From: Roseiarcus sp963764955
GTDB lineage: Bacteria > Pseudomonadota > Alphaproteobacteria > Rhizobiales > Beijerinckiaceae
Direction of reading: 5' to 3'
Assembly (NCBI GenBank): GCA_963764955.1
Contig: CAVXVE010000052.1
Coordinates: 62,001-126,000 of the forward strand
DNA: 64,000 bases
Part shown: positions 55,058-64,000 of the stretch, piece by piece
Position numbering within the stretch: position 1 is the stretch's first letter
Layout of the letters: each line of letters starts with the position of its first letter
Program-made: the position numbers and the translations under genes
Notes under the pieces: model-generated
The model's database searches: none
What the model saw: the letters and a program-made list of their open reading frames with translations, nothing else
What the model was told of the DNA's origin: nothing

Positions 55058-55163
55058 TAGCACCTCCGTGAGGAACGGAAACGCGGTCCTTGACCATTGT
55101 GTTCCGGAGCGAGAAACCCTGCTCGCCGCCCGTCCGTGCGCCCTCACGTGCGATCGGCCCCGC

Positions 55164-56475
55164 CTACTCCCCGCCCCGCTCCTTGCGCAGCTTCGCCCAG
55201 TACTCGAGCCGCTTTGAAATCTCGCGCTCAAAGCCCCGCTCGACCGGTTCGTAAAGCGTGCGCCGGCCGATCGCCTCAGGCCAGTAGCTCTGGCCGCTGA
55301 ATGCGTCGGGCGCGTCGTGGTCGTACTGGTAGTCCCTGCCATAGCCCTCGCGCTTCATGAGCCGCGTCGGCGCGTTGAGGATGGTCTTCGGCGGCGCGGG
55401 TGAGCCATGCTCTCTCGCCAGCGCCTGAGCGGCTCCGAACGCCTTGTAGACGGCGTTCGATTTCGGCGCGGTCGCGACATAGACCACGGCTTGAGCGATC
55501 GCGAGTTCGCCCTCCGGACTGCCAAGGAAATCGTAAGCGTCCTTAGCCGCGTTGGCGATCACGAGCGCCTGCGGATCGGCGAGCCCGATGTCCTCGGACG
55601 CCATGCGCACGACGCGCCGCGCGATGAACAGCGGATCCTCGCCCGCCTCGAACATGCGCGCGAGATAATAGAGCGCCGCGTCCGGATCGGAGCCGCGCAC
55701 GCATTTGTGCAAGGCCGAGATCAGATTGTAATGGCCGTCCTGCGCCTTGTCGTAGATCGGCGCCCGCCGCTGCACGACCTCGACCAGCCGCGCGCTGTCC
55801 AGCGTCTCGTCCGGGCGGGCGGCGCGCCAGATTTCTTCCGCCAGAGTAAGGACCGCGCGGCCGTCGCCGTCCGCCATATTGATGAGCGCCTCGCGCGCGT
55901 CCGCGTCGAGCGGCAGAGGCTTGCCCATCGCCTGTTCGGCGCGGTTGACCAGCGCTTCGAGGGCCTCGGGTCCAAGCGGGCGAAAGACCAGCACGCGGGC
56001 GCGCGACAACAAAGCCGCGTTGAGCTCGAATGAAGGATTTTCGGTCGTGGCGCCGATGAGCGTGATCGAGCCGTCCTCCATCACCGGCAGAAACGAATCC
56101 TGCTGCGCCCGGTTGAAGCGATGGATCTCGTCGACGAACAGCAGCGTGCCCTGCCCCTTGCGCGCGGCGCGCGCGGGCGGCGTCGAAGATCTTCTTCAAT
56201 TCCGCGACGCCCGTATGGATCGCCGAAACCTGGACGAACGCATCCTCGCGCGACGCGCCGATCAGGCGGGCGACCGTCGTCTTGCCGCTGCCCGGCGGTC
56301 CCCAAAAAATCATCGAGCCCAGCGACGGCGCCTTAAGCAGGCGCGTCAGCGCTCCGTCCGGCCCCGTCAGATGCTCCTGGCCCGAAACCTCGGCGAGCGA
56401 CGTCGGCCGCAGCCGCTCGGCGAGCGGCGCCGGCGGCGGCTCGGGCTTGGGGCTTAGCGAGTCGAGCAGGCTCAT
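55164..56475 (-). CDS. rarA: Replication-associated recombination protein A, frame broken near 56165
   Basis: RarA/MgsA is an AAA+ ATPase acting at stalled replication forks. The N-terminal part has LAERLRPTSLAEVSGQEHLT and the Walker A GSMIFWGPPGSGKTTVARLI. After a shift near 56165 (in CGCGCGCGCCGCGCG) the frame reads QGTLLFVDEIHRFNRAQQ, then MEDGSITLIGATTENPSFEL NAALLSRA and a full C-terminal lid (DYQYDHDAPDAFSGQSYWPE). The shift is in a GC repeat and is probably an error. Start ATG 56475. Confidence 0.93.
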
Positions 56476-56587
56476 GGCGCTTTGTCCCGCGCGGACGGTC
56501 CGCTGTCCAGCCGGGCGCGCTCCCGCTTGCCGGCGGCTTGCGGGCGCCCCATTGTCCGCCCTTCCATCGAACCGAAGAGACCGGCTG

Positions 56588-57773
56588 ATGAGTTCCTTCG
56601 CCCTTCCCTATGCTCCATCCGAAACACTGGGCTTTATTCCGGAACGGCTCGAGCGGCTCACAGCGGTCATGGCCCATGAGGTCGAGGAGAAAAAGGCTCC
56701 CGGCGTCTCCATGCTGATCGCCCGCCACGGCAGGATCGCTTACCGGGAATCGGTCGGCGCATTGCGCCCGGGTGGACCGGCAATGACCGACGACGTGATC
56801 TTCCGCATCTATTCGATGACCAAGCCGATCGTTTCGGTCGCCGCGATGATGCTGGTCGAGGAGGGGCGCCTCCTCATCACCGATCCCGTCTCGAAATTCA
56901 TCCCCGCTTTCGAGAACACGAAAGTCGGCGTCGTCAACGGCGACAAGCTCGATCTTGCGCCGCTGAAGCGGCCGATCACGGTCCAGGACCTCATGCGGCA
57001 CACATCGGGACTGACCTATGGCTACACCGGGGTCTCGCCAGTCCAGAAGCTGATGAATGCGACGAACGTCGTGAATGCGAACCGATCTTTGGCGGAAAAT
57101 GTCGAGGCGATGGCTGCGCTTCCGCTCATGCATCAGCCCGGCGAGGTCTGGGAGTACAGTGTGTCCACTGACGTGCTCGGCCGCGTGATCGAGGTCATCG
57201 AAGGCGCTTCGCTGGGCGAGGTTTTGCAGCAGCGCCTGTTCGGCCCGCTCGGCATGGTCGACACCGCCTTTTTCATCCCTCCCTCAAAGCTTCCGCGGGA
57301 GGCAAAGCCAATGTCGCCACAAGTCTACATAAGCCTTGGCGTCGATCCGAATCCCATGACCGAGCCGCCACGATTCGAATCGGGCGGCGGCGGACTTTTG
57401 TCGACGATCGGAGATTACGCGCGCTTCGCTGCGATGCTAAGCAGCGGAGGCGAGCTCGACGGCGTACGCATCCTGGGACCCCGGATGATCCGGTTCATGG
57501 CGAGCGATCATCTGGGATCTAATGTCGACCGCAGCCACGCGCTGCTTGCGCCGGGCCACGGATTTCGGCCTCGGCTTCGGCGTGCGCCTGCAATATGGAC
57601 TCGCGACGACGCCAGGATCGGTCGGCGACTATTTCTGGGGCGGCTGGGCGGGAACGACATTCAGGGTTTCGCCGCAAGACTCCCTGTTCGCGATTTTCAT
57701 GACACAGGCGCCGGACAATCGCGAGCATTTTGGCTGGACGTTTGGCAATCTGCTCAACGCGGCAATCCTTTAA
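56588..57773 (+). CDS. Serine hydrolase (beta-lactamase/esterase family), copy 1, frame broken near 57570
   Basis: This is a class C-like or family VIII esterase-type hydrolase of about 395 residues. The SxxK motif is S-M-T-K at residues 76-79 (FRIYSMTKPIVSVAAMMLVE), with LMRHTSGLTYGYTGVSP, WEYSVSTDVLGR and the C-terminal PGHGFGLGFGV loop. Near 57570 an extra T in GGATTTCGG shifts the frame, but the rest (GSVGDYFWGGWAGTTFRVSP) is intact. No signal peptide is seen. The sister gene starts 27 bases after it. Confidence 0.9.
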
Positions 57774-57799
57774 ACCTCCGGCAGCCCAAAGAGAAAGCT

Positions 57800-58984
57800 A
57801 TGAGTTCCTTCGCCCTGCCCTACGCTCCATCCGAAACGCTGGGCTTTATTCCGGAAAGGCTCGAGCGGCTGACCGCAATCATGGCCCGCCAGGTCGAGGA
57901 GAAAAAGGCGCCAGGCGTCTCCATGCTGATCGCCCGTCACGGCAAGATCGCCTACCGGGAGATGGTCGGCGCGTTGCGCCCCAGCGGCCCGCTGATGACC
58001 GACGATGCGATCTTCCGCATCTATTCAATGACCAAGCCGATCGTTTCGGTCGCCGCAATGATGCTGGTCGAGGAGGGGCGCCTCGTCATTACGGATCCGG
58101 TCTCGAAATACATCCCCGCTTTCGCCAACGTGAAGGTCGGCGCCACGAGCGGCGAGAAGCTCGACCTTGCGCCGCCGAAGCGGCCGATCACCGTCCAGGA
58201 CCTGATGCGCCACACATCGGGACTTACTTATGGCTTTACCGGGGTTTCCCCAGTCCAGAAGCTCACCAAGGCCGCCAATGTTGTGCATCCGAACCGGACG
58301 CTCGCCGAAAACGTCGAGGCGATGGCCGCGCTTCCGCTCATGCATCAGCCGGGCGAGGTCTGGGAGTATGGTCTCTCCACCGACGTGCTCGGCCGCGTGA
58401 TCGAGGTCATCGAACACGCTCCGCTCGGCGAAATCCTGCGCGCGCGTGTGTTCGAGCCGCTTGGGATGACAGACACCGCCTTCTATACGCCGCCGAACAA
58501 GGCGGCGCGGCGCGCCGATCCGTTCTCGTTCGATTTCATGACTGCGGCGGGCCTCGACACCCGTGACGCCTCCGCGCCGCCGAAATTCGAATCCGGCGGC
58601 GGCGGACTCCTGTCGACGCTCGCCGATTATACGCGCTTCACCGCCATGCTGAGCGCAGGCGGGACGCTTGACGGCGCGCGCATCCTCGGGGCGAGAACGC
58701 TCGCCTTCATGGCCAGCGATCATCTCGGCGCCACGGTCAGGAAGGACCACTATCTGCTATGGCCCGGGCACGGCTTCGGTCTCGGCTTCGCGGTGCGCAC
58801 CGATCCGGGCAAGGCGCCGACGGCCGGCAGCGTCGGCGAGTTCTTCTGGGGCGGCATGATGGGCACGGCCTTCTGGGTCTCGCCGCACGACTCCCTGTTC
58901 GCGATCCTCATGGTCCAGACGCCGGAGAACCGCGAATATTTCCGCGTGCTGTTCCGCAATCTGGTCAGCGCCGCGATCGCGTGA
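57800..58984 (+). CDS. Serine hydrolase (beta-lactamase/esterase family), copy 2
   Basis: This 394-residue protein is intact and closely similar to the gene just upstream (both begin MSSFALPYAPSETLGFIPER LERLTA). It has the same S-M-T-K nucleophile site (about 76), LMRHTSGLTYGFTG, the WEYGLSTDVLGR tyrosine and the GHGFGLGFAV loop. Substrates could be esters or amides; cytoplasmic by prediction. Tandem duplication is clear, and copy 2 differs mostly in its last third. It likely shares a transcript with copy 1. Confidence 0.92.
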   Translation: MSSFALPYAPSETLGFIPERLERLTAIMARQVEEKKAPGVSMLIARHGKIAYREMVGALRPSGPLMTDDAIFRIYSMTKPIVSVAAMMLVEEGRLVITDPVSKYIPAFANVKVGATSGEKLDLAPPKRPITVQDLMRHTSGLTYGFTGVSPVQKLTKAANVVHPNRTLAENVEAMAALPLMHQPGEVWEYGLSTDVLGRVIEVIEHAPLGEILRARVFEPLGMTDTAFYTPPNKAARRADPFSFDFMTAAGLDTRDASAPPKFESGGGGLLSTLADYTRFTAMLSAGGTLDGARILGARTLAFMASDHLGATVRKDHYLLWPGHGFGLGFAVRTDPGKAPTAGSVGEFFWGGMMGTAFWVSPHDSLFAILMVQTPENREYFRVLFRNLVSAAIA

Positions 58985-59032
58985 GGTCATCATCGAGCCA
59001 GGGCCCGTGCGGTCAACGCCGCGGGGCCCCGA

Positions 59033-60814
59033 TCACGCCGCGAACTTCCGCTCCGCCGCCACCCATGTCTCGCTAACCTTGATATCGGCGATTTCATTCG
59101 GGCTGACCTTGTAGGGATCGGACTGCAGAATCGTGAAATCCGCTTCCTTGCCCTTTTCGAGCGAACCTAGTCGGTCGCCCTGCCCGAGCTGTCGGGCGGC
59201 GTTGATTGTTACGGCGCGGATCGCGTCGTCAAGCGAAACGGCCTGATCGGGACCGACGACGGAATTGTCGATGATGCAGCGGCGCGTGACTGCCGTACTG
59301 ATGAGCGCGAGCGGCCCGGGCGGCGAGCAGGGCCCGTCGGTGTGCAGCGTGAAAGGCAAGCCCGCTTTCACGCAGGCCCCTGCCGGGTCCATGAAGGCGG
59401 CGCGTTCGGCGCCGAAGATCTGATCGCGATAGGCGGCGCCGTAGAAGCGCACATGGTTCATCAGAAAGCTCGGCTCAACGTTCAGCGTTTTCATCCGCAG
59501 AATCTGATCGGGGCGGGCCATCGTCGAATGCTCGATGCGGTTGACGCCAAACTCGGTCGAGCCCGCATAGGCCGCCTCGATCGCGTCGAGCGCAATGTCG
59601 AGCGTGTAGTCGCCGTTGGAGTGGATCTGCACTGGCAGGCCGAAGGCCTTCACTTCAGCGACCATCTGTTTCATCTGCGCAGCGTCGAAGTTCGGCGAAC
59701 CCTTGGAGGTCGAATTGAGATAGGGCCTGGTCTGCGCGCCGGTTTCGGTCTGGTTCGAGCCGTCGCCGACGATCTTGACGCCATAGAGCGAGAACAGCGA
59801 ATTATCGACGGGCGCGCCCTTCCCCAGGCCCTGACTGCGCCAAGGCGTCAGGCCCTTCATGTCGTCGAACATCACGCTCGCGCTGGTGCGGCAAGCGAGA
59901 GAATTCGAGAGCTTGGCGAATGGCTCGATCCAGTCCGAGCGGATCGTGCCCGGCTCGTGCATCATCGTGTTGCCGACGGACGCCATGTGTCGGCAGAAAT
60001 CGGTGACCGCCTTGGCCGCAACCTCGGGCGTGACCTTGCCGAGGAAGTGGACCGCGAATTTGAGCATCGCGCTTTCCTCGTAGACCATGCCGTTGAGCTT
60101 GCCGTCAGGTCCCCGGCCGAAATGGCCGCCGCCCGGCAGGTCTCCGATATTCTCGGGGATTCCCGCGAGCTTCAGCGCCTCGCTGTTAACGCAGGCGTCG
60201 TGCCCGTTGGTGTACCAGACGAAAATCGGATGGTCGGTCGAAATCGCATCCAATTCCGTCCGCGTGAGATCTCCGCCCTGCAGGAGATTGTCGAAGTTCG
60301 AGCCGACGATCCATTGTTCCTCAGGCGTCGCGGCTGCTTCCTGCTTGAGATGCGCGACAAGGTTTTCGCGCGTCGGATATTTGGCGTAGCCGACGTCGTC
60401 GAGCAGTTCAAAGATCAGCGAAGCCAGGAGCGTATGGCAGTGGGGATCGATGAGCCCAGGCAGGGCCGTGCGGCCGGCGAGGTCGACGATCGTGGTCTCG
60501 CTGGTCCTGAGGCCGCTCACCACGCTCTCGTCGCCGACCGCGAGCACCTTACCGCCCTTGACCGCGAGCGCTGAGGCGACCGGCGCGCCCGCTAGCGGAC
60601 GGATTGTCCCGCCGCGAAGAATGAGGTCCGCGCCCTCGCCCGCTGACGAGGCCGCCGCGGACCCGGCGCCGGAGAACGCCGAGGCCGCGGCGACCGAATA
60701 GGCCATAAACGCCCGCCGGGAGGGCATGGCCGCCGCCTTGCCGATCAGACTGGCCACGCCGCCGGCATGGAACTCGTCGCGAAGAACGAGCTGATTGAAA
60801 CACCCGAGGCACAT
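59033..60814 (-). CDS. YtcJ-type amidohydrolase with Tat-like signal
   Basis: This is a 593-residue metal-dependent hydrolase. The N-terminus MCLGCFNQLVLRDEFHAGG leads into a twin-arginine-like PSRRAFMAYSVAAASAFSG signal, then the amidohydrolase barrel: GLIDPHCHTLLASLIFELLD, HSNGDYTLDIALDAI and EHSTMARPDQI give the metal-site histidines. It resembles exoenzyme regulatory or N-substituted formamide deformylase proteins. The start at 60814 follows GGGAGG, so a 40-residue leader precedes the Tat motif. Substrate unknown. Confidence 0.85.
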   Translation of the reverse strand: MCLGCFNQLVLRDEFHAGGVASLIGKAAAMPSRRAFMAYSVAAASAFSGAGSAAASSAGEGADLILRGGTIRPLAGAPVASALAVKGGKVLAVGDESVVSGLRTSETTIVDLAGRTALPGLIDPHCHTLLASLIFELLDDVGYAKYPTRENLVAHLKQEAAATPEEQWIVGSNFDNLLQGGDLTRTELDAISTDHPIFVWYTNGHDACVNSEALKLAGIPENIGDLPGGGHFGRGPDGKLNGMVYEESAMLKFAVHFLGKVTPEVAAKAVTDFCRHMASVGNTMMHEPGTIRSDWIEPFAKLSNSLACRTSASVMFDDMKGLTPWRSQGLGKGAPVDNSLFSLYGVKIVGDGSNQTETGAQTRPYLNSTSKGSPNFDAAQMKQMVAEVKAFGLPVQIHSNGDYTLDIALDAIEAAYAGSTEFGVNRIEHSTMARPDQILRMKTLNVEPSFLMNHVRFYGAAYRDQIFGAERAAFMDPAGACVKAGLPFTLHTDGPCSPPGPLALISTAVTRRCIIDNSVVGPDQAVSLDDAIRAVTINAARQLGQGDRLGSLEKGKEADFTILQSDPYKVSPNEIADIKVSETWVAAERKFAA

Positions 60815-61020
60815 ATGAACCTCCCGAACCTTGCAGCGTGCGACGGGCGTCATCTACATGGTTCGGCGAAGCGCCGGAACTAGCCGAATTGTTGATCTCG
60901 GAGCGAGACTTGACGGCGCTCAAGGCGCGGCGCCCCGAGCATCGGCGACGCCTCACACCCACGCGACAACGCTTTCGGCCGACGCGCGCAACGGCTCACG
61001 CGTGACCGCGACGGCGGGCC

Positions 61021-61458
61021 TTACCACACGCCGGTATTCTGCATCGACGCCCAGGGTTCGGCCGGCGCCTTCGACTCGCCCTTCTGGATGAGCTCAATCG
61101 AGATCAAGTCGGGCGTGCGGATGAAGGCCATGTGGCCGTCGCGCGGCGGACGATTGATGGTCACGCCCGCCTTCTGCAGCTTGGCGCAAAGCGCATAGAT
61201 GTCGTCGACGGCATAGGCGAGATGGCCGAAATTGCGCCCGCCTTTGTATTCCTCGGGGTCCCAGTTGTAGGTGAGCTCGACCGTTGGCTTCCGGTTCGCC
61301 TTCGCCTGCTCGGCGTCATCGGGGGCCGCGAGGAACACGAGCGTGAAACGCCCCTTCTCGTTCTCGATGCGCCGCGTCTCGACAAAGCCCATGAGCTCGA
61401 AGAACGCGATCGTCGCCTTGAGGTCGGTCACGCGGATCATCGTGTGCAGATATTCCAT
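61021..61458 (-). CDS. gloA: Lactoylglutathione lyase (glyoxalase I)
   Basis: This enzyme converts the methylglyoxal-glutathione hemithioacetal to S-lactoylglutathione. The 145-residue single VOC domain reads MEYLHTMIRVTDLKATIAFF ELMGF and VELTYNWDPEEYKGGRNFGH LAYAVDDIYALC, with metal ligands H (LHTM), E (VELTY), H (FGHLAY) and E (SIELIQ). I start at ATG 61458, not at the long upstream reading. Confidence 0.93.
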   Translation of the reverse strand: MEYLHTMIRVTDLKATIAFFELMGFVETRRIENEKGRFTLVFLAAPDDAEQAKANRKPTVELTYNWDPEEYKGGRNFGHLAYAVDDIYALCAKLQKAGVTINRPPRDGHMAFIRTPDLISIELIQKGESKAPAEPWASMQNTGVW

Positions 61459-61536
61459 AGGCTCCTCGTCCGGGTTTGCTTCGTTAATGGCTTCGGAGCA
61501 TAACGCCTCTGGCCTCAAGGGGAAGCCCCTCGACAC

Positions 61537-62960
61537 ATGGACAACTCGGTTTGGGAACAAAGCCGCGCCATCCGGGCGACGACCACTCAGCGTTAAAACA
61601 GCGCGCGGCGGCGGCCTCGATCGTGGCAAGCACGATCCTCGCGGCGGTCAAGCTTGCAGCGGGCTTCGCCTCCGGATCGCTCGCGCTTCTCTCCGAAGGC
61701 GCGCATAACACGCTCGACATCGGCGCGAGCGCGCTCACCCTCTTCGCCGTGCGCGAGGCCGACAAGCCCGCCGACGCCGAACATCCATTCGGCCACGCCA
61801 AGATCGAGGCGGTGGCCGCGCTGGCCGAAACCGGCTTTCTCGCCGCGCTCTCGATCGGCGTCGCGATCGAGGCCGTCGGGCGCATCCGCGACGGCGGCGC
61901 GGCGGTCGACGTCGGCGCTTTCGCCATCGGCGCGATCCTGTTGTCGATCGTGGTCGACGTCGCGCGCTGGCGAGCGCTGACCCATGTCGCGCGCTTGACG
62001 TCGAGCCATGCGCTCAGCGCCGACGCGCTGCACTATTCGAGCGATCTGATCTCGTCCGCCCTCGTCCTGATAGGCCTCGTCGCGACGCGGGCGGGATTTC
62101 CTCACGCCGACGCACTGGCCGCGATCGGCGTCGCCGGTTTCATCGCCGCGGCCGGCTATCGCCTCGGCCGATCGACGATTGATGCGCTCGTCGACCGCGC
62201 GCCGGAGGGGCTGACCGACGCCGTCCGCGCCCTGGTCAGAAACACCAAGAGCATCGCCGGGATCGAGACGATCCGACTCAGGCAGAGCGGACCCAAGATC
62301 GCGGGCGACGTCATCGTCTCGGTGTCGCGAACCCTGCCGCTGGAACGCGTCGCGGCGATCAAGGCCGACATGCAAGCCCGGATCGAGCGGCGTTGGCCCC
62401 AGGCCGAACTGACGATCACCGCCAACCCGCGTGCGCTTAACGATGAGACGATCCTCGAGCGCGTGCTGGTGATCGCGGCGAGGCGAGGTCTGCCCGTGCA
62501 CCATGTCACCATCCAGGACATCGAAGGCCGCAAGACCGTCGCCCTCGATCTCGAAGTCGACGGCGTGATGACGATCGGCGAGGCGCATCGGGTAGCCTCG
62601 GAGCTCGAGGACGCCATCGCCGACGAGATCGGCGAGGGCGTCGAGGTCGAAACCCACATTGAGCCCGCCGAGCCGGAAGTCCGCGGCCAACTGGCCGAGC
62701 CCGGCCTCGCGCATCGCATCGAAGCTTCGCTGGCCGCCGCGGCCGCTAAGCAAGGACGCGTCCGCGATATTCATGACGTGCGGGTGCGCGAGACCTCGGG
62801 CGGCGTGTTCGTTCTCTTCCACTGCCACGTCGATCCGGCGACGCCGGTCGAGGCGGTCCATAGCGCCGTCGATTCGCTTGAGCGCTCGGTCAGGCAAGCG
62901 TTTCCGGAGGCGCGCCGGGTCGTCGGCCATGCCGAGCCGGCCGGGACGGAGGCAGGCTAG
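61537..62960 (+). CDS. Cation diffusion facilitator transporter, 5' end uncertain
   Basis: This inner-membrane metal/proton antiporter has six transmembrane segments in residues 20-210. The HxxxD metal sites are LSEGAHNTLD in TM2 and ALHYSSD in TM5. An extended C-terminal cytoplasmic region holds two CDF-type domains (about 215-330 and 340-460). The frame from 61551 starts at TTG, but an ATG at 61537 (MDNSVWEQSRAIR) leads into the same protein after a one-base shift near 61565, which gives a more normal start. Substrate (Zn, Fe or Mn) unclear. Confidence 0.9.
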
Positions 62961-63093
62961 CGCTGACCGTCGCCCTTCCGAAAAGATCGCGAAAACTCCG
63001 CCAGAAGAGCCGTCGGGCGCCCATCCCCGATCATGCTTCAGTCTGGGCGCGACTTTCACGATGCTGCCGGACTGCGCTATTCATAGGAGTCCG

Positions 63094-64000
63094 ATGACCG
63101 AAACGCGACAGACCGCCAGCGCTCCGCCTGAGAAGCCTGCCGCCGAGCGCTGGACGAGGCGCTGGCTCTTTCCGCTTTTGCGGATCGCGTTTCTCGTCTT
63201 CGCCGCCTGGCTCGTGTGGTACACGGCCGGACATTGGGACCGCTGGACCGGCGCCGCGCGCCTCGAAACGACCGACGACGCCTTTGTGTCGGGGGACGTG
63301 ACGCCGCTTTCGGCCCGGGTGTCGGGCTATATCACCGAGATGCCGGTCAATGACTTCCAGACCGTGCGCAAGGGCGACCTCATCGCGGTCATCGACCCTT
63401 CCGACTATCAGGCCCAGCTCGACCTGGCTCAGGCCAATCTCGCCGCCGCGCAGGCGACGCTCGCCAATCTCGCCAATCAGCGCGTCGTCCAGCAGGCGCT
63501 CGTCCAGGAGGCCGAGGCGACGATCGACGCCACCGAGGCCGACGTGCTGCGCTACCAGCTCGAGGACGAGCGCCAGCGCAACCTGTTCAAGACGGGCATT
63601 GCCGGCACGAAGCAACTGGTCGAACAGGCCGACGACAACGCCAAGCGGGCGCTGGCGCAACGACGGCTGAACGCGGCTCAGCTTGACCAGCAAAAGGCTG
63701 CGTTGGCGGCGATCGACATCCAGGAAAGGCAGCTCAAGGCGCAAATCCGTGCGGCTGAGGCGCAGGTCGCGCTCGCCGCCGACAATCTGCGCTATACGCG
63801 CATCCTCTCGCCGGCGGACGGACTGGTCGGCGAGCGCCAGGTGCGGCTCGGCCAGTTCGTCAATGTCGGCACGCAGGTGATCGCCGTCCTGCCGTTGCCC
63901 AACCTCTGGATCACCGCGAACTTCAAGGAGACCCAGATGACCAACATCCGGATCGGCCAGCCCGCCCGGATCGCGGTCGACGCCTTCCCGGATCTCAAGC
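63094..64000 (+). CDS. HlyD/EmrA-family periplasmic adaptor (runs off window)
   Basis: The first 302 residues are present. An N-terminal membrane helix (WLFPLLRIAFLVFAAWLVWY) is followed by a biotinyl-lipoyl part (TDDAFVSGDVTPLSARVSGY), then a long alpha hairpin rich in Ala/Gln (70-220) and the start of the barrel (SPADGLVGERQVRLGQFVNV). Such adaptors couple an MFS or ABC pump to the outer membrane, and the partner pump should follow outside. ATG 63094 has TAGGAG upstream. Confidence 0.93.
   Translation, partial: MTETRQTASAPPEKPAAERWTRRWLFPLLRIAFLVFAAWLVWYTAGHWDRWTGAARLETTDDAFVSGDVTPLSARVSGYITEMPVNDFQTVRKGDLIAVIDPSDYQAQLDLAQANLAAAQATLANLANQRVVQQALVQEAEATIDATEADVLRYQLEDERQRNLFKTGIAGTKQLVEQADDNAKRALAQRRLNAAQLDQQKAALAAIDIQERQLKAQIRAAEAQVALAADNLRYTRILSPADGLVGERQVRLGQFVNVGTQVIAVLPLPNLWITANFKETQMTNIRIGQPARIAVDAFPDLK

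Overview
The window is high-GC alphaproteobacterial DNA, most likely Hyphomicrobiales (Rhizobiales). It carries an alphaproteobacterial SOS box (GAAC-N7-GAAC) between uvrA and ssb, a MucR/Ros-type regulator, DUF1344 and DUF2218 proteins, a Tim44-like/mltA/Smr gene trio, and uvrA, ssb, gyrA and coaD in the order usual for that group. A Methylocystaceae/Beijerinckiaceae-like origin is possible, but the sequence alone does not prove it. I see no rRNA, tRNA or CRISPR array.

Layout. 0-10 kb: the 5' part of acetyl-CoA synthetase, a Crp/Fnr regulator, a repeat-rich gap (3.5-4.25 kb), an EVE-domain gene with gpsA, the Tim44-like/mltA/Smr operon and ndk. 10-18 kb: a degenerate Tam-like methyltransferase, an orphan ParA ATPase, a run of stress or accessory enzymes (YciI, DUF899, two VOC proteins, a transglutaminase-like protein), and two TetR genes, one divergent from a glutathione S-transferase. 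18-24 kb: a metalloprotease-like secreted protein, a 5'-truncated PEP-CTERM protein, an aldehyde dehydrogenase, a PRC-barrel protein and another TetR. 24-39 kb: a membrane-anchored methyltransferase, the uvrA/ssb divergent pair with its SOS box, a DoxD-like protein, a DUF2252 protein, glutathione peroxidase, a decayed SDR, gyrA, a Uma2-type nuclease and a benzoylformate-decarboxylase-like enzyme. 39.5-49.5 kb: an AT-richer accessory island of short, mostly unknown genes with a phage-primase C-terminal fragment, a TTCTACC repeat array, a membrane coiled-coil protein, a GIY-YIG-like gene, MucR, an Rrf2 regulator and phage-like genes. The island lies between gyrA and coaD, which are usually close neighbours. 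49.5-64 kb: core genome again (an unknown 435-residue protein, OsmC, DUF2218, coaD, an aminotransferase, an iron-permease-family protein, an ASRT-like protein, rarA, tandem serine hydrolases, a YtcJ-type amidohydrolase, glyoxalase I, a CDF transporter and the start of an HlyD/EmrA protein).

Two points matter most. First, at least ten otherwise intact conserved genes, including gyrA and uvrA, are broken by single-base-type frameshifts, several of them at short homopolymers. This looks more like sequence error than biology, and every apparent pseudogene here should be read in that light. Second, several structured non-coding elements deserve attention: a three-stem palindromic element inserted in frame inside uvrA, two dispersed elements sharing a conserved core followed by locus-specific 10-bp repeats, a TTCTACC array next to the primase fragment, and a hairpin that overlaps the ribosome binding site of an island gene.
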